Source: a bacterium (GTDB lineage: Bacteria > Hinthialibacterota > Hinthialibacteria > OLB16). Taken from it: a stretch of DNA of 64,000 nucleotides. The position numbers and the translations under genes were made by a program. The notes below the pieces were generated by a model. The model ran no database searches. It was given only the letters and a program-made list of their open reading frames with translations, and was not told the DNA's origin. The stretch covers positions 62,001-126,000 of the forward strand of contig JAJVIK010000014.1 in NCBI GenBank assembly GCA_022072055.1, in the 5' to 3' direction. Below, piece by piece: positions 46,026 to 56,686 of this stretch (positions within the stretch are counted from its first letter, which is position 1; every line of letters begins with the position of its first letter).

Positions 46026-47921
46026 ATGCGGTCTGGCACAACACGCGGTCTGCTGGTTCTTGGATTGATTGTCAGTTTGGCGCCCGCTTCGAGCGGCACC
46101 TTTGAACTGCTGGGCGTCCCGGTTCGAAAGGCGGGGTTGATGGGGGTCCTGGTGGGTCCGGGGCCCACCGAGGGATCGGAGAGGATCTATTTCAATTTCC
46201 GTCAGGATGGCGGAAAGCTCTTTCTGGTGAGCGTGGACCCTGAGAGCGGAACCTCGGAGCAGTTCCAGTCCCCTGTGGGAACAGGGGCGTGGGGATTCAT
46301 GGTGGGGCCGGATGGGCGCATTTACCTCGGGACCCATGAGGGCCCCGATCCGGGAGACTCAGGCCAAATCCTCGCTTTCGATCCAAGACAGCCCGACAAG
46401 CAGATCCAAGTTGTGGGGCGTCCCTCGGAAACCGAGACCTATTTGTGGATGTTTGACCTCGGGAGAGACGGAAAGATCTACGGCTGCACATACCCGAACG
46501 CCAAGCTCATCTCCCACGACCCATCAACTGGAGCGATGGAAGACTTGGGCCGGATGGATAACGAACAGATGTACACCCGCGAAATCTGTGTCGGCTCAAA
46601 TGGAAGGGTATACCTGGGCATCGGGTATGGCCGCGCCAATGTGGTCGAGTACAACCCACAAACAAAATCTCACCGCTCGATTCTTCCGGAAGAGTATCGG
46701 CGCCACCCCGCGCAAACCTCCGCCTCGGTATACCGAGGGACGGATGGGGAGGTTTATATCCGGGCGACTTCGGTGGAGGAGAAACCCGAAGGTGGAGTTC
46801 CGCGCCCGGTTGTCCTTCATGTCACCGAGGCGGGTGTGGTCCCCGAGGAGAGTCCCGCGCCGCCGGTTTCGAAGGCGATCCTTCGGGATGGTCGCACGGT
46901 TCAGAACCCAACGCTCAATGGGACATACGATCTGGTTTCGCCGGATGGGAATGTGGAAAAGAAGACCTTCACCTATCGGGGAGACGGAGCGGGGATCTTC
47001 ATGGTGGCGAATGGTCCCAGTGGCAGAATCTACGGCGGGACCTACATGCCGAATGAACTCTTCTGGCATGACCCATCCAGTGGAGAAACGGAGAACCCGG
47101 GGAATCCGAGCGAGGTCAACGGCGAAATTTATTCGATGCTCGACCACCAGGGCTTTCTCTACACTTGCTCATACCCCGGCTCCTTTCTGTCCAAGTGGAA
47201 CCCTTCCCTGCCCTGGAATTACGGGCGCTCCCCCGAGAGCAATCCCCGAGGATTTGGTCCCCTGGGCAAGGGACACCTTCGTCCCCGGGCGATGATCCAT
47301 GGACCCGAGAACCTCATCTTCATCGGGAGCTATCCGGAGTACGGCATGCATGGCGGCTCGTTGGGGGTGTGGGACCCCAAGGAGGACCGCCTACTGGACA
47401 ACTTCCACCATCTCATCCAGAACCAAGCCATTGTGAGCCTGGTCCATGATCCGGAAACAGGCCTCGTTTTCGGCGGATCCAGCACGGAAGGCGGAGGCGG
47501 GACCACTCCGGTGGAACCAGCCGCCAAGTTCTTCGCCTTCGATTGGGGCAGGAAGGCCCTGGCTCTTGAAGACACGCCGTTCCCGGGGACGCGCGCGATT
47601 CGGTCACTGGCGCTTATCGGGAGGAAGATCCACGGGGTTGCGGGCGCGGACAACCTCTTTGTTTACGATATCTCCAAAAGGGAGTATGTCCACAAAGGCA
47701 AACTACCGTTTCCGGGGATGCTCGATTGCTCGCTTCAGGCCTGGAAAGACGGTCGTCTCTATGGCCTGACCGCGAAGACTGTGTTCGCCCTCAATCCCGA
47801 GACTTTCGTGGCAGAGGCGCTCGCGGAATACTCGGACGGGACCATCCGTTGCGGGTTCGCCATCGACGACCGAGGGATCTATTTCGGAGACCGCGCTCGA
47901 TTGGTGCGGTGGAATTGGTAG
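46026..47921 (+). CDS. Secreted beta-propeller protein (SMP-30/YncE-like)
   Basis: The ATG at 46026 (631 residues) follows GGGAGG and gives a signal peptide (MRSGTTRGLLVLGLIVSLA). Repeats such as GFMVGPDGRIYLGTHEG, LGRDGKIYGCTYPNAKL, CVGSNGRVYLGIGYG and NGPSGRIYGGTYMPN recur through the protein and indicate a 6-8-bladed propeller. Many such secreted propellers bind sugars or act as scaffolds; the catalytic residues of a lactonase are not evident. It is a single gene, convergent with dnaJ. Confidence 0.75.
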   Translation: MRSGTTRGLLVLGLIVSLAPASSGTFELLGVPVRKAGLMGVLVGPGPTEGSERIYFNFRQDGGKLFLVSVDPESGTSEQFQSPVGTGAWGFMVGPDGRIYLGTHEGPDPGDSGQILAFDPRQPDKQIQVVGRPSETETYLWMFDLGRDGKIYGCTYPNAKLISHDPSTGAMEDLGRMDNEQMYTREICVGSNGRVYLGIGYGRANVVEYNPQTKSHRSILPEEYRRHPAQTSASVYRGTDGEVYIRATSVEEKPEGGVPRPVVLHVTEAGVVPEESPAPPVSKAILRDGRTVQNPTLNGTYDLVSPDGNVEKKTFTYRGDGAGIFMVANGPSGRIYGGTYMPNELFWHDPSSGETENPGNPSEVNGEIYSMLDHQGFLYTCSYPGSFLSKWNPSLPWNYGRSPESNPRGFGPLGKGHLRPRAMIHGPENLIFIGSYPEYGMHGGSLGVWDPKEDRLLDNFHHLIQNQAIVSLVHDPETGLVFGGSSTEGGGGTTPVEPAAKFFAFDWGRKALALEDTPFPGTRAIRSLALIGRKIHGVAGADNLFVYDISKREYVHKGKLPFPGMLDCSLQAWKDGRLYGLTAKTVFALNPETFVAEALAEYSDGTIRCGFAIDDRGIYFGDRARLVRWNW

Positions 47922-47928
47922 CGCGCGC

Positions 47929-49065
47929 CTATCCTCCGAACATGTCCTTGACCTTGTCAAAAAAGCCCTGAGAGATGGGATTGTGCTGCTCACCGGAGAT
48001 GTGGGCAAACTCCTCCAGGAGCTCCTTCTGGCGCGAGGTGAGTCTTGTCGGGGTTTCCACGACCACTCGCACGAACTGATCGCCTTGGCCGTGCTGACGG
48101 ATATTGGGAAGGCCCTTTCCGCGAAGACGGAACATCTTGTGGGTCTGGGTGCCCGCCGGAATCTTCATCTTGGCCTTGCCGAAGAGAGTGGGGACCTCGA
48201 TCTCGGCTCCGAGCGCGGACTGGGTGATGCTGACCGGAACCTCGCACACGATATCGTCGCCATCCCGCTCAAAGAGCTCGTGCGGTTTGACCGTGATGAA
48301 AATGTAGAGGTCTCCCGGTGGGCCTCCGCGGAAACCGCGCTCGCCTTCTCCGGTCACCTTGAGGCGGAGACCCGTTTCCGCGCCCGCGGGGATCTTCACG
48401 GAGAGCTTCTTGCGGCGAAGCACCCGCCCCGCTCCGGAACAGGCGTTACAAGGGGAGTCGATGGTTGACCCACGCCCCCCACAGCGGGGGCAGGGGCGGC
48501 TGACACTGAAGAAACCCTGGGAAAATCGGACCTGCCCAAACCCGTTGCAGGCGCCGCAAGTGGTGGGACTGCTCCCCGGAGCGCAGCCGGTGCCGGTGCA
48601 GGTCTCGCAGGTTTCATGGCGGGGAACATCGATCTTCTTCTCAACCCCTTGGGCCACCTCCTCAAGGGTCAGCTCCAGGTCATACCGCAGATCCTCGCCG
48701 CGCATCGCCCCTCCGGGACGCCGCTGGCGACGCTGCCCGCCGAACAGCCCCTCGAAGAAGTCTGAGAAATCCCCGAAGATGTCCGAGAACTCGGCGAAGG
48801 TCTCCGGGTTAAATCCGCCGGAAAATCCACCCTGAACCCCTTGATGACCGAAACGGTCATAGGCTTCGCGCTTCTTCGGGTCGCTCAAGACCTCGTAGGC
48901 CTCGGTGGCCTCCTTGAACTTTTCCTCGGCGTCCGGGTCGTTTGAGTTGCGGTCGGGATGGTATTGGAGCGCCAGCTTGCGGTAAGCCTTCTTAAGCTCT
49001 TCTTGGGTCGCGCTCCTGGCGACGCCGAGAATCTCGTAGTAATCACGTTTGACTGTCGCGGCCAT
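47929..49065 (-). CDS. dnaJ: Chaperone DnaJ (type I J-protein)
   Basis: This 378-residue protein has the J domain with HPDRN, a Gly/Phe-rich region ([14 protein letters not shown]), and the four zinc-binding repeats [24 protein letters not shown] and CNACSGAG, then the C-terminal substrate-binding domains. It stimulates DnaK. No grpE or dnaK is adjacent in the window. The domain order and length are normal. Confidence 0.97.
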   Translation of the reverse strand: MAATVKRDYYEILGVARSATQEELKKAYRKLALQYHPDRNSNDPDAEEKFKEATEAYEVLSDPKKREAYDRFGHQGVQGGFSGGFNPETFAEFSDIFGDFSDFFEGLFGGQRRQRRPGGAMRGEDLRYDLELTLEEVAQGVEKKIDVPRHETCETCTGTGCAPGSSPTTCGACNGFGQVRFSQGFFSVSRPCPRCGGRGSTIDSPCNACSGAGRVLRRKKLSVKIPAGAETGLRLKVTGEGERGFRGGPPGDLYIFITVKPHELFERDGDDIVCEVPVSITQSALGAEIEVPTLFGKAKMKIPAGTQTHKMFRLRGKGLPNIRQHGQGDQFVRVVVETPTRLTSRQKELLEEFAHISGEQHNPISQGFFDKVKDMFGG

Positions 49066-49291
49066 GCCGGTTTCGAATTGCCTCAGAGTATGGAATCCGC
49101 CGAGCAGGGAAAGCCCCCCGGCTCAGGGTCCCTCAGATTCTACGGAAACACGCGCAACGGTTGAAGGGTTGGGGCCCGGGGCGGCTTGGGCGGGTTCCTC
49201 CAGGCGTCTCGATTCTTCGTGGGAGATCATGTTAGCCTCTCCGGTGCGGTGAGTGGCGCGGGCGCCCTCGGATCCCCTCAAGGAGGCGCGA

Positions 49292-49627
49292 ATGCTCCGT
49301 TCAAGGCTGGACGGCGAGGAAGAGGATCCGTTGGTCGGGAAGATGGTGGAGGTCCACCTGCTGAACGACAAGCGATTCCTGGGGAAAGTCCGCCATCGGG
49401 ATCGTGACGGAATCACCCTCTATTGCATTCCGCTCAGCATGATCGACACCCTCCCCGCCGGGGCGAGCATCACCGGGCAGCTTTCGGAGGTTCTGCACAC
49501 CCTCTTCTTCCCGTATGTGAATATCGAGTATGTCGATATCGGTGGGGAGCCGGTGGGGTTCGACACGCTCTTTTCCCACGCGTTTGGCGGGGAGAAACTT
49601 GAAGACCTTTTTGAGTATTCGGAGTAG
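49292..49627 (+). CDS. Small protein with an Sm-like fold (hypothetical)
   Basis: The ATG at 49292 (111 residues) has GGAGG five bases upstream. The central segment PLVGKMVEVHLLNDKRFLGKVRHRD resembles the Sm1 region of Sm/LSm/Hfq-like folds (a bent five-strand sheet with V-x-L and G-x-V), but the Sm2 motif is not recognisable. The C-terminus is acidic. No signal peptide. It lies 12 bp before a membrane protein of unknown function, with which it is probably co-expressed. The RNA-binding idea is inference. Confidence 0.5.
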   Translation: MLRSRLDGEEEDPLVGKMVEVHLLNDKRFLGKVRHRDRDGITLYCIPLSMIDTLPAGASITGQLSEVLHTLFFPYVNIEYVDIGGEPVGFDTLFSHAFGGEKLEDLFEYSE

Positions 49628-49639
49628 ATTCACCGAACG

Positions 49640-50407
49640 ATGGGACAGCAAGAAGATCTCCAGCGGGTCCTTAACCTCGCGGGCCAGGTTCTCCGACGCG
49701 AGACGGGGTACGATGACGCCTTGCTTTTGGCCAACTCCTCGCATCTGGTGTCGAATTTCGTCGATGCCCTGAACGTGCTTTCAAACGGCGACTTCTTCTC
49801 GCACGCGGAGGCCGAAGACCGGGTCCGCTCCGGAATGGCGGTCCTGGCGATCCAAGGGAGCATTCCGCGCTTTCAGCTCCCCGACGAGGTGCGCTATTGG
49901 ACCGGGCAGGCCGAACCGCCGCCCACCCAGGAGATCGATCTCCTGCTCGCCTCATTGGAGGAGAATCTCCTCCGCGCCCTCGATGAGGAAGAGGGGGTTG
50001 TTCGGGAAATCCAATGGAAGCGAGCGATCCGCTCCAGCCGGCAGCACCCCCCCAAACCGTGGATTGTCCCGGTTGTCCTTTCGAGCGTGGGGCTGGGCGT
50101 TTCGATCGGCCTGGCGCTGGGGATCTCCCCGGCTGTCGGCGCGGGAGGAACGATTGTGACCATGGCGGTGGCGAGTCTGGTCACCGCCCAAGGCATGAAG
50201 AAATACCAAGAGGCGATGCGGAAGATCCTCGAGGAGGACGCCCGCGACCAAGCCGCCGAGGACGCCAAGAAGAAGACCTTGGACGAGATTCGGCAACGCA
50301 TCCATTCGATGCGGTCAGAGGCCTCTTCCCAGCTCAGGAACATGGATGCCGCCGAGGCGGAAAGGGCCAAAGCTGGCCATCCGCTGCTTTTCCCCACGGA
50401 CAAATAG
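49640..50407 (+). CDS. Hypothetical membrane protein with helical tail
   Basis: This 255-residue protein is not recognised. It has an N-terminal helical domain, one or two hydrophobic segments around residues 138-178 (WIVPVVLSSVGLGVSI, GAGGTIVTMAVASLV) and a C-terminal charged coiled coil (EEDARDQAAEDAKKKTLDE). It starts 12 bp after the Sm-like gene and is convergent with the second pseudopilin. Confidence 0.6.
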   Translation: MGQQEDLQRVLNLAGQVLRRETGYDDALLLANSSHLVSNFVDALNVLSNGDFFSHAEAEDRVRSGMAVLAIQGSIPRFQLPDEVRYWTGQAEPPPTQEIDLLLASLEENLLRALDEEEGVVREIQWKRAIRSSRQHPPKPWIVPVVLSSVGLGVSIGLALGISPAVGAGGTIVTMAVASLVTAQGMKKYQEAMRKILEEDARDQAAEDAKKKTLDEIRQRIHSMRSEASSQLRNMDAAEAERAKAGHPLLFPTDK

Positions 50408-50460
50408 GAAAGTTGACACCGCGGCGCGCCTCCGCCGCCAGTGGGAGTGGGGGGAGCCGC

Positions 50461-51129
50461 TTACGGACCCTCGTGACCTCGGTTGGAAACCACCAGGTCC
50501 CCTCGCGATTTCGTGCCGTTGGTCGGGCTGTAAATCCGCGGATTGCCGGTGACATGGTGCCGATGGCTCCCCAAGTCGAACCACAATTGCTCATAGTCCC
50601 CGGCATCCCGCAGCAGGTCCGGCCCTCGACTTAGGATGACATAACGCAGCCCGAATCGGTCTCCGGACTGCTTTCGGAAGGTTCCTCCCGACAGATAGGT
50701 GGTGTACTCCGGAAGGGAATAACGCTTCCCGGCTTGGGGGTCGTTTTGCTGCTGGAGAAACGGATCGTAGCAGAGCTCGGTGAGGTACCTGATCGGCGAA
50801 GTGAGGAGCGCGAAGGTGCAGAGCTCGCCCACATTGTCGCAGTTGAGCCCCCGGCGCATCAGCAGGACAGTGGACCATTGGATGCCGGTCCCTTTGACCG
50901 TTTCGCCGCCATCGACATCCGGCGGATACATCTTGAAATCGGTTTGGTAGGCCTCGTTGGCGGTCCGATAGGTTTGAAGACAAGCGCGTGTGTTCGCCAG
51001 GCGCGCGCGGACCTGCGCCTCCAAGAAGTTTGGGAGCGCGATCGCGATGAGGATGAGGATAATCGCGATGACAATCAGCAGTTCGATCAGGGTGAAACCC
51101 TTTCGACCATTAATGGGACTTACTCGCAT
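50461..51129 (-). CDS. Type II secretion pseudopilin (planctomycete-type H/G domain)
   Basis: The ATG at 51129 (222 residues) has GGAGG eight bases upstream; longer frames run to 51198. The leader NGRKG is followed by FTLIELLIVIAIILILIAIA, a class III signal with the Phe after Gly and Glu5. The mature region has ANEAYQTDFKMYPPDVDGG and RYVILSRGPD, seen in PVC-type pseudopilins that can be large. It is not linked to a secretion operon. A run of nine G lies about 100 bp upstream. Confidence 0.9.
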   Translation of the reverse strand: MRVSPINGRKGFTLIELLIVIAIILILIAIALPNFLEAQVRARLANTRACLQTYRTANEAYQTDFKMYPPDVDGGETVKGTGIQWSTVLLMRRGLNCDNVGELCTFALLTSPIRYLTELCYDPFLQQQNDPQAGKRYSLPEYTTYLSGGTFRKQSGDRFGLRYVILSRGPDLLRDAGDYEQLWFDLGSHRHHVTGNPRIYSPTNGTKSRGDLVVSNRGHEGP

Positions 51130-51228
51130 GTCAGTGGCCTCCATGCTGGGTCTTACCGCGGGGTGATTGTACCTCCAAAGGCGCGCGAACGGCACCACCT
51201 GATTTTGGAACGGACCCGATCCGCTCGC

Positions 51229-51237
51229 GGGGGGGGG
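51229..51237. repeat. G9 homopolymer upstream of the pseudopilin
   Basis: Nine consecutive G are present about 100 bp upstream of the pseudopilin start, in the 266-bp gap that also holds the MITE-like element. Slippage could change spacing in a promoter, but no promoter is clear. Confidence 0.6.
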
Positions 51238-51257
51238 TGGAAGGGTGGACCGGCGCT

Positions 51258-51406
51258 CCAGACTCTAGAGCATTTCTCGTTTGTTTGAATGTAGCGTTGG
51301 AGGGACGCGCCTCGACGCGCCCCATGGCACCGTAAGGCCAGCCACGACTGAGCGTGCCCCTCCGAGGTGCGCCATCCACGGCCGCGTAAACCGCTCTAGA
51401 GTCTGG
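51258..51406. mobile_element. MITE-like element with 14-bp perfect inverted ends
   Basis: The terminal sequences CCAGACTCTAGAGC (51258-51271) and GCTCTAGAGTCTGG (51393-51406) are perfect inverted repeats. Inside lie two palindromes, GGAGGGACGCGCCTCGACGC and the region CCAGCCACGACTGAGCGTGC. There is no coding capacity. The right end contains the stop codon of the glycoside-hydrolase-like gene. A second, inverted, diverged copy lies at 57555-57683. Target duplication is not obvious, so transposition is not proven. Confidence 0.65.
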
Positions 51407-53624
51407 GCGTGCCCATCAAGGAGGCCTCCACTAGGCCCCATTTGGAGGTGGATTCGAGGTGCCGTTGGCTGAAAAGGATCACCCCATTGGAGGGGGCGGC
51501 CAGAGAATCCGCGATCGCGGTCTTCAAACTTGCCGGTGGAATGGGGTCAGGAAGGTCGAAACACTGAACAATCGGAAGTATGGGCGAGCCGAGCTCCCTC
51601 GCCAGCGCGGCCACCCGGTCACGCACCCAAGTGGGCGGCTTGCCGAGCTCGTGGAAATAGAGCATCGGGGAGAGGATGTCCACGCGCTCCGAGAAGCCTT
51701 TGAGGTCCTGCGCGGCGATTCGGTGGAGCGCGCCCTCATGCTCCCCACTCTCCCAAGGGATCACAAAGGCGCCCACCAAGGTTTGTGGGGAAGCCGCTTT
51801 GGCCCTGCGGACCGCCTCGGAGACAAACTCAAGGATGTTGTCCGCGCGCCAGCGCCGCCAAACTTCCGCCTGATTCGCCAGAATCCATTCGGCCTGGGAA
51901 GCCGTGTCCGCGCCCGCCGGGCGGACTCCGGTCTTGGCCTCGAATGCCGCCAAGCACCGGGGACAGAAACAGGTGTCGACCAGGAACGGCTCGCGCTCCT
52001 CCCAAAACACCGGGTAGCGGATGAAGTCCAGCCAGACGCCATCAAGCTCCTGTTCCCGGACCAGCTGGGAGAGGGCGTTGAGCTTCTCCTCGCGCAGCCA
52101 CGGGGTGGTGGGGCAGACCGGAGCATACCACCCCTGTTTTCTCACTCGACGTCCATTGCGCGCCACCGGCTGAGATTCGGGATCCCTGGTCCAATGCTTC
52201 TCTCCGACGAAAACCGGGACCGAAGCGAAGCGTCGAATCTTCGCCACCTTAAGAGCCCGCCGCATGGCCTCCGAACCGGATCCGCCAAACACCGCGTTGA
52301 AGCCATAGGATCGCAACTTCTCAGCCGCTTGGTTCGGGGAAAGCCCTTTGAACGGCGGACTATCCGGCTGGAAATCATAGAGCGCCTTGGTCAAAGCCTC
52401 CGCGTCCGCATTCCCTGGTTCCTTGATTGTCCCTTCAACAACCGCCGCATGCCGGCTGGAGGCAAGACGCCAGGCGGCCTTCACCACCTGTCGCAGATCC
52501 TCCCTCTGGAACTGAGTGGCGCCGAAAAGGACCACCCCGGGTTGACCCGCGAAAGCCCCCAGACGTTCGGCCAGCACCGCCGGACGCTCCGCCTCGGGTT
52601 CCAGCGGAGCGGAGATCCAGACCCTCGCGCGCAGGTCCTCAGGGAGCAACCCGAGAAGTCTCGGAAAGCTTCCCGCCAATCGGTTGTCCGGCAGGATGAC
52701 CGCTTCCACAATCCCTTCGCGAATCCAGCTGGGCCAGTCCTGGAGCGCCACATCTCTCGCGAAATGGGGGTCGGGATAACCCACCACCGCGAGGCGAGTG
52801 GAGGGAAAGTCTCGCTCCAGCATGGCGCGGGTCTCCTGGAGCATGTGAGTCAGTTCGGCCCGTCGCCAGGAGTCCCAGGCATCTCGCAGGCGGGTCACTT
52901 GGCTCGATTCGAGGGTCGATGAAGTGGAGGGGACATCGCGGGCAAACCGGATCGGATCGACCCCGTTTTCGGCCTCGAAGCTCTTGCGCGCCGCGGGATG
53001 AAAACCAAAGGGTTGGGACCCCCGTGGGACTTCAGGAGAGAGCGTTTCGGGTATGGGGTACCGAACCTGATCGAGAACCACCCAATCGGGCCTGCTATAG
53101 GCGAGGGCCTCCGCCAGGATCCCTTGGAACCACTCGGCATAGCGCGGCACGCCGGGATCAAAGAAAAGGCCATCCGCGGCAACGGACCCCGCTTCTGGCG
53201 CGCGCAGGAAAGCATCGAGGCTTTTCCCCTCCCAGTCGCTGGAGAGCCACTCCGGATGAATCCGCGTGAGATGATCCGGACTGGAAAGGTCTCCGCCGTG
53301 AATAAACACCTGAAGGGCGACTCCGACTTGGAGTCCCTCGCTTCGGAGTCGATCCAGCGCTTCCGATATCCCGGCGCCATCCGCTCGGCTTGGGATCAGG
53401 CGACTCGGATAATGCGCCTGTCCCTCCATGATGGCCGGAAGCAGGACGCCCGTGCAACCGGACTCTCGGATCGCCCCGGCCAAGGTGGTCGCGCCGGTGG
53501 CCGAGATCAGGTCAGAAGGAGTCGCATAAACGAGCCGCACCGGTTCGGCATGGACCGGGATCGAGAGCAGCAGCCCCAACCAGAGCGCGCCCTGCGCGAC
53601 ACTACGGGCGATCCGGGAAGACAT
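51396..53624 (-). CDS. Secreted two-domain glycoside-hydrolase-like protein (GHL10/DUF4015-like)
   Basis: I use the ATG at 53624 (742 residues), six bases after GAAGGGG. A signal peptide is followed by two TIM-barrel halves. The first (~25-360) has VVLDQVRYPIPE; the second (~410-735) has a similar motif, GVWLDFIRYPVFWEE, plus CFCPRCL. These Asp-Arg-Tyr-Pro signatures resemble GHL10 and DUF4015 putative hydrolases that act on glycans. The catalytic residues cannot be named. The gene overlaps the TPR gene by 23 bp. Its stop codon lies inside the MITE-like repeat end. Confidence 0.75.
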   Translation of the reverse strand: MSSRIARSVAQGALWLGLLLSIPVHAEPVRLVYATPSDLISATGATTLAGAIRESGCTGVLLPAIMEGQAHYPSRLIPSRADGAGISEALDRLRSEGLQVGVALQVFIHGGDLSSPDHLTRIHPEWLSSDWEGKSLDAFLRAPEAGSVAADGLFFDPGVPRYAEWFQGILAEALAYSRPDWVVLDQVRYPIPETLSPEVPRGSQPFGFHPAARKSFEAENGVDPIRFARDVPSTSSTLESSQVTRLRDAWDSWRRAELTHMLQETRAMLERDFPSTRLAVVGYPDPHFARDVALQDWPSWIREGIVEAVILPDNRLAGSFPRLLGLLPEDLRARVWISAPLEPEAERPAVLAERLGAFAGQPGVVLFGATQFQREDLRQVVKAAWRLASSRHAAVVEGTIKEPGNADAEALTKALYDFQPDSPPFKGLSPNQAAEKLRSYGFNAVFGGSGSEAMRRALKVAKIRRFASVPVFVGEKHWTRDPESQPVARNGRRVRKQGWYAPVCPTTPWLREEKLNALSQLVREQELDGVWLDFIRYPVFWEEREPFLVDTCFCPRCLAAFEAKTGVRPAGADTASQAEWILANQAEVWRRWRADNILEFVSEAVRRAKAASPQTLVGAFVIPWESGEHEGALHRIAAQDLKGFSERVDILSPMLYFHELGKPPTWVRDRVAALARELGSPILPIVQCFDLPDPIPPASLKTAIADSLAAPSNGVILFSQRHLESTSKWGLVEASLMGTPRL

Positions 53625-54324
53625 AGCCATCCCCTTCTCGTCGATAGGGAACCGTTTCGCCCGGATGTTCCAGGTCTTCGGGGAGAGATCGGAGGAAGGG
53701 TGGGTTCTCCTCTTGCAGCTGCTCCAGGCGATCCGGGTAAATTCCCTTGACCGAGCGGTAGTCGGCCAGCGCCCGGTCCAGAATCCGTCTCTGGACCGCC
53801 GCGGCGCGAATCCGCTCCTCGGCGGTTCTGGGCGCTTTGCCGCCGAGGTGGATCCCGATTCGGCCCTCGTTTGCGATCATGCGCAGGATGGTCTCGATAT
53901 TCGCCTTGAGCGTTGGGTCTCGCGTGATCCGCGCAGCCTCCTCAAGGCGTTTGACAGCCTCCTCTTTCCTCCCAGTCTGACGGAGTGAGGAGGCGTACAG
54001 GAAAAGGACCTGATCCCGATTCTGGGAGGTGGGATAGAGCTGGAGATAGCGCTCGGCGCGTTCGTGACATTCCGGGTGGCGACCCATCCCTTGGAAGATG
54101 GCCACCTGGAACAGGAGAACCTGGGGATCATCCGGCGACTCGGCGGCGAGCGGCCCCAGTCTCGTCAAGGCCTCGTCCCAGCGCTTCTCGCCGATCAACC
54201 GGAAGATTTGCGCGATCTCGGGCGAGGGGGACGGGACAGCGGTGGGGGTTTCAGTCGGATTGGAGGCCTCCGCGATTTGGAGGCAAATCAAACCGAGGAG
54301 GGCGATGGGGGCAATTCGGCCCAT
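53602..54324 (-). CDS. Secreted TPR-domain protein
   Basis: This 240-residue protein has an N-terminal signal (MGRIAPIALLGLICLQIA), a TP-rich linker (SNPTETPTAVPSPSPE) and TPR-like repeats in the middle (RWDEALTRLGPLAA, RHPECHERAERYLQLYP, RKEEAVKRLEEAAR). The C-terminus (from AVQRRILDRALADYRS) resembles a pseudopilin-like mature domain and may be a small beta unit. It overlaps the hydrolase-like gene, so the two are co-transcribed. Confidence 0.7.
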   Translation of the reverse strand: MGRIAPIALLGLICLQIAEASNPTETPTAVPSPSPEIAQIFRLIGEKRWDEALTRLGPLAAESPDDPQVLLFQVAIFQGMGRHPECHERAERYLQLYPTSQNRDQVLFLYASSLRQTGRKEEAVKRLEEAARITRDPTLKANIETILRMIANEGRIGIHLGGKAPRTAEERIRAAAVQRRILDRALADYRSVKGIYPDRLEQLQEENPPFLRSLPEDLEHPGETVPYRREGDGYVFPDRP

Positions 54325-54327
54325 CGG

Positions 54328-55254
54328 TCAACGACCGGAGAACTCGTATTCCAGCTTCTCGAACACGGCCACCCGAGCGTCATCCTCGCCCCCCTGGTAG
54401 GGTGTGGCGAGCCAACGGTCCACAATCTCCAGGGCGACCGACTCTTCGGTGGTGGTGGCGCCGAGGCACAGGATGTTGGCGTTGTGGAGCTCGCGCGAAA
54501 GGGCGGCGTGACACGCGCTCGGACACAGCGCCGCGCGGACTCCGGGGATCTTATTGGCGGCGATGGACATCCCGATGCCGGTCACTCCGATCAGGATTCC
54601 AAACTGGGCAAGGCGACCCCCGATCCGTCTTCCGACATCGATCACCGCCCCCAGATCATCCACCGCCTCGCTGCCGGTTGGGCCGCAATCGACCACTTTT
54701 CTCCCGCTCTCTTGGAGGTGCGCGAGGATTCTCTGCTTGAGCGCGAGACCGGCGTCATCGCTGCCGATGAAGATTGTGTCCCAACGCTCCTGCAATTGGG
54801 GAAGTTGCTTGAGGACCCCCTTGAGGCAATCAAAGAGGTGATCGCGGCACTTGCGGTAATAGGAGAGGGGGAGTCCCACGGGGTCGGGGACCTCGAGCGG
54901 CTCCTCGGGCGGTCCGAACTCGCCGAGGAGGTGGGTCTTGGTGCTGGCGGTCGGAACCAGGTCGATCACATGGGCCACATGGTGGTTCTCCATGCACAGG
55001 ATCAGGTCGGCCCAAGAGATCAGTTCATGGGTGAGGTGAGTGGAGCGATGGCCGGAAAGGTCCACCTCGACCTCGCGACAGGCGGCTTGCGCCCCCTCGG
55101 AGGCTGGGGAGCCGCCCCCGGTCATGGTCCCGGCTGAGCGAACCTGGACCCCCTCGATCTTCCCCTCGCGGAGCATGCGTCTGAGCAGCCCCTCGGCCAT
55201 CGCGCTCCGGCAGGAATTCCCGGTGCACACAATCAGCAGCCTGAATCGACCCAT
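54328..55254 (-). CDS. Low-MW protein tyrosine/arginine phosphatase fused to RpiB-like domain
   Basis: The ATG at 55254 (308 residues). Residues 1-150 are a low-molecular-weight phosphatase with the P-loop VCTGNSCRS and VPDP, the general acid Asp. Residues ~160-308 match ribose-5-phosphate isomerase B, with IGSDDAGLALKQRI and GVTGIGMSIAANKIPG. In RpiB the residues before TGIGM are usually CG, the Cys being the catalytic base; here they are GV, so isomerase activity is doubtful unless another residue serves. In Firmicutes these two functions are neighbours (YwlE/YwlF); here they are one protein. Confidence 0.87.
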   Translation of the reverse strand: MGRFRLLIVCTGNSCRSAMAEGLLRRMLREGKIEGVQVRSAGTMTGGGSPASEGAQAACREVEVDLSGHRSTHLTHELISWADLILCMENHHVAHVIDLVPTASTKTHLLGEFGPPEEPLEVPDPVGLPLSYYRKCRDHLFDCLKGVLKQLPQLQERWDTIFIGSDDAGLALKQRILAHLQESGRKVVDCGPTGSEAVDDLGAVIDVGRRIGGRLAQFGILIGVTGIGMSIAANKIPGVRAALCPSACHAALSRELHNANILCLGATTTEESVALEIVDRWLATPYQGGEDDARVAVFEKLEYEFSGR

Positions 55255-55313
55255 GATCGATGAGCATATCAGACAGGCTTCAAAGAACCAAGGAAGGCAG
55301 CCTAACATGATTC

Positions 55314-56668
<1,355 letters not shown>

Positions 56669-56686
56669 AGCGGAGCCGGAGCTGCC

